Of a stretch of DNA of 64,000 bases, positions 59,033 to 64,000 are shown in pieces; position 1 is the stretch's first letter; every line of letters starts with the position of its first letter. A program made the position numbers and the translations under genes. The notes under the pieces were generated by a model. That model was not told the origin of the DNA, made no database searches, and saw only the letters and a program-made list of their open reading frames with translations. The stretch is from NCBI RefSeq assembly GCF_015672735.1, contig NZ_JADABY010000029.1:1-64000 (forward strand). The letters run 5' to 3'. The DNA comes from Citrobacter sp. Res13-Sevr-PEB04-36. Lineage in GTDB: Bacteria > Pseudomonadota > Gammaproteobacteria > Enterobacterales > Enterobacteriaceae.

Positions 59033-59062
59033 AACCGCCAGTTATCCGCTGGCGGTTTTTTA
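59033..59062 (+). terminator. Rho-independent terminator after ahpF
   Basis: AACCGCCAG and CTGGCGGTT with a 7-base loop, followed by six T. It separates ahpCF from the molybdoenzyme operon. Confidence 0.9.
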
Positions 59063-59227
59063 TTTCTATCCTCTCATATTTTCAATTTTTGAAACAATAA
59101 ATAGCATTAAACATTATTTTAATTAGCCTGATCATTTGTTTTGTCAAAGAAAACATTGGTGTTTCCATTATTATGTTAAGCCGCATTATGTTTTCATTTG
59201 TTGTGTGAATAAATGGTTGGTTAATTC

Positions 59228-59782
59228 ATGGGTGAAATATATGAAACCCTGACGAACTTTGAGTCGACAGGGTTATTACTGCGTGATTTTTTTATCTCTT
59301 ATGATAACAACACGCTGAAAGAAGCTTTTTTAGCTCTTGATAAAAATGCCTCAATGCTGACGGAGTCTGAGTGGCTGGAGGCCGAATACGACTTCAATGC
59401 GCTATTTGTCGGGCCTCAGACGCTGAAGGCCGCGCCATATGCTTCTGTATACCTGGAAGAAGACGCCCTTGTGATGGGCAAGTCGACGCTCAGTATTCGG
59501 GAGTTTATGGCAAAGATAGGCTTATCTATAAATAACACGAATAATATCCCGGATGATCATATTTCCTATGTATTGGAATTGACGGTTTTATTATCAGCTA
59601 ATGCCAGATCGTCATCTGAATACCAGGTTGCACTTGCTCGTTATGTTCATGAGTATGTAGCTGTGTGGGTGCCTGAGTATATCGAAAAAATAAATATAAA
59701 TGCACAGACTGCCACGTTGAAAACCGTAGCGGGAAAATTGTCTTTTTGGCTTGATGAATTAAATACGAGAGTATCACTATGA
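59228..59782 (+). CDS. TorD/DmsD-family redox enzyme maturation chaperone
   Basis: A 184-residue, mostly helical cytoplasmic protein of the TorD/DmsD family. The typical motif is EYDFNALFVGPQTLKAAPYASVYL (about 51-76). Such chaperones bind the twin-arginine signal of a molybdoenzyme and hold it back until the cofactor is inserted. Its stop overlaps the start of the catalytic-subunit gene (ATGA), so it is surely dedicated to it. The chaperone gene stands first in the operon, not last as in some dms operons. Confidence 0.85.
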   Translation: MGEIYETLTNFESTGLLLRDFFISYDNNTLKEAFLALDKNASMLTESEWLEAEYDFNALFVGPQTLKAAPYASVYLEEDALVMGKSTLSIREFMAKIGLSINNTNNIPDDHISYVLELTVLLSANARSSSEYQVALARYVHEYVAVWVPEYIEKININAQTATLKTVAGKLSFWLDELNTRVSL

Positions 59783-62049
59783 GTAATGATCCGGGACTTC
59801 TCAACAGACGTTCTTTCTTAAAAGGATTGGTTGTACTGGGTACGGTAGCGGCTTTGCCGGGGGGATTGTTATCATCCCGCTGTGCTTATGCGCAACCGCC
59901 TGTTCCTTTTAACCCTAAAACCTACAAAATTTATCGCAACGCCTGTCCACGTAACTGCTATGACACCTGTAGCCTAAAAACCTGGGTGAAGGATGACGTA
60001 ATCACCTTTGTGGAAGGTGCATCTGAGTCAACGTTTACGCATGGGGCACCTTGTGTTAAAGGGCTGAGCTACCCACGTCGGGTATATAGCCCGGATCGCA
60101 TTAAATATCCGATGGTTCAGGATGTTCGTGGTAGTGGTAACTGGCGTCGAGTTTCCTGGGATGAAGCAATGCAACGCATTGCTAGCAAGATGCTGGAAAT
60201 CAAAAAGAAAGATGGCTCAATGTTGGGGCTGGCGCTGACCAAGTACTCCGGAAAATTTGGTGTGTTGAACTACGCCGTCGAAGGGATGATGTCTTCACTG
60301 GGTTATACCACCCGTTTTGCCGGAACGCCTTGCTGGCCAGCTGGTATCGATGCCCAAAATTACGATATGGGTGATATGTGGTGTAACGATCCCGAAGATT
60401 TTGTGAAAGCAAAATACATTATCATCTGGGGGGCAAACCCGGCGTGGTGCTCAATGCACACCATGAAGTACATCTATGAGGCGCGGGAGAAAGGGGCGAA
60501 AGTTGTAGTGATTGACCCACTGCTGACGCAAACGGCGGCAAAGGCAGACCTCTATCTGCGCGTACGCCCTGGTTCTGATGGCGCTCTGGCGCTGGGTATG
60601 GCACGCCATCTGGTCGATAAAGGTCTGGTTGACCAGGATTTCGTCAACAACTATTCCCATGGTTATCCGGAATTCGAAGCCTATTTGCGTGACAGTGTGA
60701 CCGTTGAGTGGGCGGCTGACATCTGTGGTCTGTCCGCAGATGTCATTCGTCAGTTGGCGGAAGAATTTACGGCGGTTAACCCAGCAACCGTGTGGATTGG
60801 CTACGGTATGCAGCGCCATGTCAACGGCGGCGCGAATGTCCGCGCCATTGATGCTTTTGTCGCCATGACGGGAAATATTGGTATTGAAGGCGGCGGTGCT
60901 CGCTATGGGCATCTGCATACCTGGGGCTTTAACTACAATGCCATGCTACAGAAGCCGCCGGTGGGTTCTATCGGCATGCCAGGGGCTGCGGGAACAACCA
61001 GCGAGTTTGGTTCTGCGGGTGAAGTTGCACAATATTCCGATCGTTCCCTTAACATCAACCAAACGGCGCAAGGGCTCCTTGATGCCAATGAACCGCCTGT
61101 CCGTATGCTTTGGGTCGCCTGTAAGAACCCGTTTGCGCAAGATTTTGATCGCGGCAAGATGGAAAAAGCGTTCGAAAAACTGGAAATGGTGGTGTGCGCC
61201 GATCAGTTCTTCAACGAAACTGTCCAGCATGCCGATATTGTCTTGCCGGTCACTACAGCCTTCGAAGAGTGGAACGTAGATGCCTCTTACTGGCATTACT
61301 GGTTGTCCATCAACCAACCAGCCATTAAGCCAATGTATGAGGCAAAATGCGATCTGGAAATTGCCGTTTTACTCTCCCGGACAATCAACAAGCTGGAGCC
61401 GGGCTCTTGCACATTCCCGCAGGAATTCGATCATAAGCGCTGGCTGGACCAGGAGTTCAATGACGGGATGGCCAAAATGTTTGGCATTTCCTCCTGGGAT
61501 GATTTGCTGGATGGACCGAAAAAAGCGATTCTGCCGAGCTCGGCGGCCTGGTATGACCGCAAGTTCAAAACCCCCTCTGGAAAGTTTGAGTTCAAATCTG
61601 AGCTGTGTGAGAAAAATGGCCATACGGCGTTGCCGGAATACAAACCGGAGGCCAAAAGTACGTTGCCATTCCACCTGTTTACACCGCATGTGCAATTCGG
61701 TATCCATTCTCAATTTATCAACCTTGACTGGATGCAGGTCTTCTATCCGGAGCCATTTGTTTATATGCACCCGCTTTCGGCAGAAAAAAGAGGGATCGCT
61801 GAAAACGACCTGGTAAAAGTGTTTAACACCGCAGGTGAGGTAGAACTGCGTGCGAAGGTGACCGCTAATGTTCCGGAAGACTTCCTGGTGATGTATGAGG
61901 CGTGGTTCCCGAAACGGAAATACAACGTCCAAAACGTGGTGGCAGATACCCCAGCCGATATGGGGCTGATGAAAACCGGCGCTCCAGGTGCTGCGATCCA
62001 CAGTCAGTTTGCGGACATCATTTTGATCAGTAAAGGAGCAGCGGCATGA
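59779..62049 (+). CDS. Molybdopterin oxidoreductase catalytic subunit, DmsA-like
   Basis: A 756-residue periplasm-facing molybdoenzyme of the DMSO reductase family. The N terminus has a twin-arginine signal (NRRSFLKGL, residues 9-17; cleavage near residue 38). A [4Fe-4S] site is formed by Cys56, Cys60, Cys64 and Cys92. The expected Mo-ligand position lies in AGTPCWPAG, where Cys185 is the likely ligand; DmsA has Ser, while thiosulfate and polysulfide reductases have Cys. The C-terminal MGD-binding domain ends with NVVADTPADMGLMKTGAPGAAIHSQFADI. Similar genes lie next to ahpF in Salmonella (annotated as DMSO-reductase-like). The natural electron acceptor is unknown; a sulfur compound is a fair guess. 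Confidence 0.88.
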   Translation: MSNDPGLLNRRSFLKGLVVLGTVAALPGGLLSSRCAYAQPPVPFNPKTYKIYRNACPRNCYDTCSLKTWVKDDVITFVEGASESTFTHGAPCVKGLSYPRRVYSPDRIKYPMVQDVRGSGNWRRVSWDEAMQRIASKMLEIKKKDGSMLGLALTKYSGKFGVLNYAVEGMMSSLGYTTRFAGTPCWPAGIDAQNYDMGDMWCNDPEDFVKAKYIIIWGANPAWCSMHTMKYIYEAREKGAKVVVIDPLLTQTAAKADLYLRVRPGSDGALALGMARHLVDKGLVDQDFVNNYSHGYPEFEAYLRDSVTVEWAADICGLSADVIRQLAEEFTAVNPATVWIGYGMQRHVNGGANVRAIDAFVAMTGNIGIEGGGARYGHLHTWGFNYNAMLQKPPVGSIGMPGAAGTTSEFGSAGEVAQYSDRSLNINQTAQGLLDANEPPVRMLWVACKNPFAQDFDRGKMEKAFEKLEMVVCADQFFNETVQHADIVLPVTTAFEEWNVDASYWHYWLSINQPAIKPMYEAKCDLEIAVLLSRTINKLEPGSCTFPQEFDHKRWLDQEFNDGMAKMFGISSWDDLLDGPKKAILPSSAAWYDRKFKTPSGKFEFKSELCEKNGHTALPEYKPEAKSTLPFHLFTPHVQFGIHSQFINLDWMQVFYPEPFVYMHPLSAEKRGIAENDLVKVFNTAGEVELRAKVTANVPEDFLVMYEAWFPKRKYNVQNVVADTPADMGLMKTGAPGAAIHSQFADIILISKGAAA

Positions 62050-62603
62050 GACGCGTATTTTTGGTAAATAGCGATAAGTGCATCGGCTGCCGTGGTTGCG
62101 CGATGGCGTGCAAAAGTTTTAACCAACTGGAGCCTGAACGTTTCTGGCGCTATGTCTATCCGCTAGATAAAGAAATTTACCCACATGAGGAACGGGCATT
62201 CTACTCGTTGGCCTGTAACCACTGTGAAAATCCGGCTTGCCTGGCGGCTTGCCCGGTAGAGGCCTACACCAAACGCGAGGACGGTGTGGTGGTGCATAAC
62301 CCGGAACGTTGCATCGGATGCAAAAACTGTATCCGCAACTGCCCTTACGGTGCGCCGCGCTTCAATGAAGAAACGAAAAAAGCGGAAAAATGTAGCATGT
62401 GCTACGAGCGCCTTGATATCGGTATGAACCCAGCGTGTGTGAATGCGTGCCCGGTGGGTGCGCTGACGCTTATTGACCTGGACGCCGACCCAATACCGAA
62501 CAATGCCGTACAGTATCCTCCGGGATTCCCACGCATGCCACAGCTTAACCCCGGGACGCGTTTCATTCTCGCTCGTCAACCGAAGCAACCGGAGGGCAAG
62601 TAA
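62046..62603 (+). CDS. Four-cluster ferredoxin subunit, DmsB-like
   Basis: A 185-residue iron-sulfur protein that links quinol oxidation to the catalytic subunit. Four cysteine clusters are visible: CIGCRGCAMAC, CNHCENPACLAACP, CIGCKNCIRNCP and CSMCYERL...CVNACP, the pattern for four [4Fe-4S] centres. It is coupled to the catalytic gene by ATGA and to the anchor gene by TAATG. Confidence 0.93.
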   Translation: MRRVFLVNSDKCIGCRGCAMACKSFNQLEPERFWRYVYPLDKEIYPHEERAFYSLACNHCENPACLAACPVEAYTKREDGVVVHNPERCIGCKNCIRNCPYGAPRFNEETKKAEKCSMCYERLDIGMNPACVNACPVGALTLIDLDADPIPNNAVQYPPGFPRMPQLNPGTRFILARQPKQPEGK

Positions 62604-63370
62604 TGGAAAAGTATGAACTTCCGTTAGTCATTTTTACTGTGTTGAGCCAGATGTCGGTAGGGATGACGCTCATTCTGACGCTGCGTACGTTGCGTGGACA
62701 ACTGGCAAGCAAACGTCTTTACTGGCTAGTGAGCGGATTGGTTCTGGCGGCAGCGTCCGTGGCTGCGGTATTGCACCTTGCGCATCCGGACCGCGCCTAT
62801 AACGCTCTGATAAACCTGGAGCATGCCTGGCTGAGTCGTGAAATTCTCGGTGCAACACTGTACGGTGCAGCGGTAGGGGTAACGTTCCTGGCTAAAGGAC
62901 ATAAGGTTCCGGCGGTTCTGGCGTCTATTCTTGGCATCGCGTTGGTGGCAGTACAGGGCATGACCTATGCCGCACCGGCCATGGTGGCGATCGCCAACGG
63001 TCTGACGATGTTGCTATTCTTCATCACGGTGTGGGTATTGGGCTGTGCGGCGATTCCGTTGCTTAACCTCACGCCTGCTGTAGCCGCATTGCGTCAGGGG
63101 ATTGTGGTCTGTCTGGCTGTGCTGATCGCTGCGCCGATTATTTGGCTAAGCGGCGGCACCATTATGCAGATGACGGCGCATGCCTGGATTTCGTCACCAC
63201 TTTATCTGGCGAGTCTGGTATGTCTGGCGGTGGCCTTTGTGCTCAGCCGTCATGGAGAGCGTAGTGCAAAAGCACTGTTTATTTTGCTATTTGTTGGTGT
63301 CTTTCTGAGCCGTCTGACGTTTTTTGGCGATACGGTCAGCACCATCGTGAATATCGGTCACTTGTACTGA
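62603..63370 (+). CDS. Membrane anchor subunit, DmsC-like
   Basis: A 255-residue integral membrane protein with about eight hydrophobic segments, of the DmsC (not NrfD) type. It anchors the enzyme and should oxidise menaquinol. An early segment (MEKYELPLVIFTVLSQMSVGMTL) and HLAHPDRAYNALINLEHAWLSREI are typical of the family. It is the last gene of the operon, ending at a strong bidirectional terminator shared with uspG. Confidence 0.9.
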   Translation: MEKYELPLVIFTVLSQMSVGMTLILTLRTLRGQLASKRLYWLVSGLVLAAASVAAVLHLAHPDRAYNALINLEHAWLSREILGATLYGAAVGVTFLAKGHKVPAVLASILGIALVAVQGMTYAAPAMVAIANGLTMLLFFITVWVLGCAAIPLLNLTPAVAALRQGIVVCLAVLIAAPIIWLSGGTIMQMTAHAWISSPLYLASLVCLAVAFVLSRHGERSAKALFILLFVGVFLSRLTFFGDTVSTIVNIGHLY

Positions 63371-63383
63371 TCGTGAAATAATA

Positions 63384-63420
63384 AAAACCCCCTGCCAGGC
63401 GTTCACCTGCAGGGGGTTTT
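63384..63420. terminator. Bidirectional terminator between the anchor gene and uspG
   Basis: A perfect 12-base stem, AAAACCCCCTGC / GCAGGGGGTTTT, with a 13-base loop and A/T ends on both sides, between convergent genes. Confidence 0.92.
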
Positions 63421-63440
63421 ACATAGCAAATCAGTTGCTG

Positions 63441-63869
63441 TTAACGTACGACCAGCACCGGCAGGGTTGCATGGCGGACAACGCTGGAAGCGTTAGAACC
63501 CAGCAGATGAGTGCTGATTGACGGATTGCGCGATCCAATGACCACCACATCGGCATTCAGTTCTTCGCCTAACTCGTTAACTACATCGCGTACGCTACCA
63601 AAGCGAACGTGCTGTTTGATGCGCGAAGGGTCAATACTGAAGTGACCGACCATTGTTTGCAGACGGGTTTCTGCTTCATGTTGCAGATGTTCCTCAAAAC
63701 GGCGAACGTCAGCAGCAAAGCGATGCAGGCTCAGACTGGCGGAACCTGGAAGCACATGCAGAAGATGGATAATCCCGTTTTCCTGTGCCAGAAATTCTGC
63801 ATGGCGAATAGCCTTGTCGCTCAGTTCCATTTCGAATACATCAACAGGCATTATGATTGTGTTGTACAT
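63441..63869 (-). CDS. uspG: Universal stress protein UspG
   Basis: A 142-residue universal stress protein (formerly YbdQ/UP12), nearly identical to E. coli UspG. It is an ATP-binding, autophosphorylating cytoplasmic protein and is known to interact with GroEL. The UspA-type ATP motif G-x2-G-x9-G(S/T) is seen in [25 protein letters not shown]. The start at 63869 ([15 protein letters not shown]) follows GGAGAATGTTT; upstream ATGs in frame have no good site. Confidence 0.95.
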   Translation of the reverse strand: MYNTIIMPVDVFEMELSDKAIRHAEFLAQENGIIHLLHVLPGSASLSLHRFAADVRRFEEHLQHEAETRLQTMVGHFSIDPSRIKQHVRFGSVRDVVNELGEELNADVVVIGSRNPSISTHLLGSNASSVVRHATLPVLVVR

Positions 63870-64000
63870 AAACATTCTCCTTGTCATTACATGAACACAT
63901 AACAGCATAGTATTAAAAATGATTCTGTCAGTCACGACACAGATTTATGTTTTGCGAGCAGGAGAGGGAAAGCGGTGACAATCTGAATGAGGGCAGGGAT
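63870..64000. other. Region upstream of uspG to the window end
   Basis: About 130 bases with no gene, presumably holding the uspG promoter. I see no second start codon with a good ribosome binding site before the window ends. Confidence 0.5.

Noticed and set aside
59063-59227. FNR site before the molybdoenzyme operon
   Set aside because: I looked for TTGAT-N4-ATCAA because the operon should be anaerobic, but found only poor matches in this AT-rich stretch.

Overview
The window is chromosomal DNA from a member of the Enterobacteriaceae, most likely Citrobacter or a close relative. The whole enterobactin locus, pheP, ybdG, nfsB, ybdF, ybdJ, ybdK, cstA, ybdD, ybdH, ybdL, ybdM, ybdN, ybdO, dsbG, ahpCF and uspG follow the E. 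coli K-12 order and encode nearly identical proteins. Unlike K-12, the window also carries ramR-romA-ramA and a DmsABC-like operon after ahpF. The genus is inferred from gene content only. I saw no rRNA, tRNA, CRISPR array, insertion sequence or prophage.

Left part (1-15579): a gene cut by the window edge and a 0.6 kb AT-rich gap; a coiled-coil J-domain protein; a YncE-like beta-propeller lipoprotein behind a Fur-box-like site; pheP; then an accessory four-gene sugar module (NHS-family permease, TIM-barrel epimerase, Gfo/Idh/MocA dehydrogenase, LacI regulator) preceded by two identical GTAATCGATTAC operators. After this come ybdG, nfsB, ybdF-ramR facing romA-ramA (multidrug-resistance control, with a textbook RamR box on the -10), ybdJ and ybdK.

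Inserted block (15580-27183): two ERIC repeats, a GNAT acetyltransferase, and a complete pentose-type catabolic locus lying between ybdK and entD. One operon encodes a split transketolase, a fucose-isomerase-like protein and an FGGY kinase. A second encodes a ribose-type ABC importer with a DUF2291 lipoprotein. A SorC-type regulator sits between them, and both operons have the same composite operator/promoter. An aldose -> ketose -> ketose phosphate -> transketolase route fits; D-apiose is my favoured but unproven substrate.

Enterobactin locus (27184-47372): entD, fepA, fes, ybdZ, entF, fepE, fepCGD, entS, fepB, entCEBAH, with Fur boxes in the three divergent intergenic regions. Together these make, export, re-import and hydrolyse the siderophore. 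All genes look intact.

Right part (47373-64000): cstA-ybdD (pyruvate uptake), ybdH and ybdL flanking a MetJ box, the ParB-like/PAPS-reductase-like pair ybdM-ybdN, the LysR regulator ybdO, dsbG, the peroxidase system ahpCF, a TorD-like chaperone with a three-subunit molybdoenzyme (DmsABC type), and uspG.
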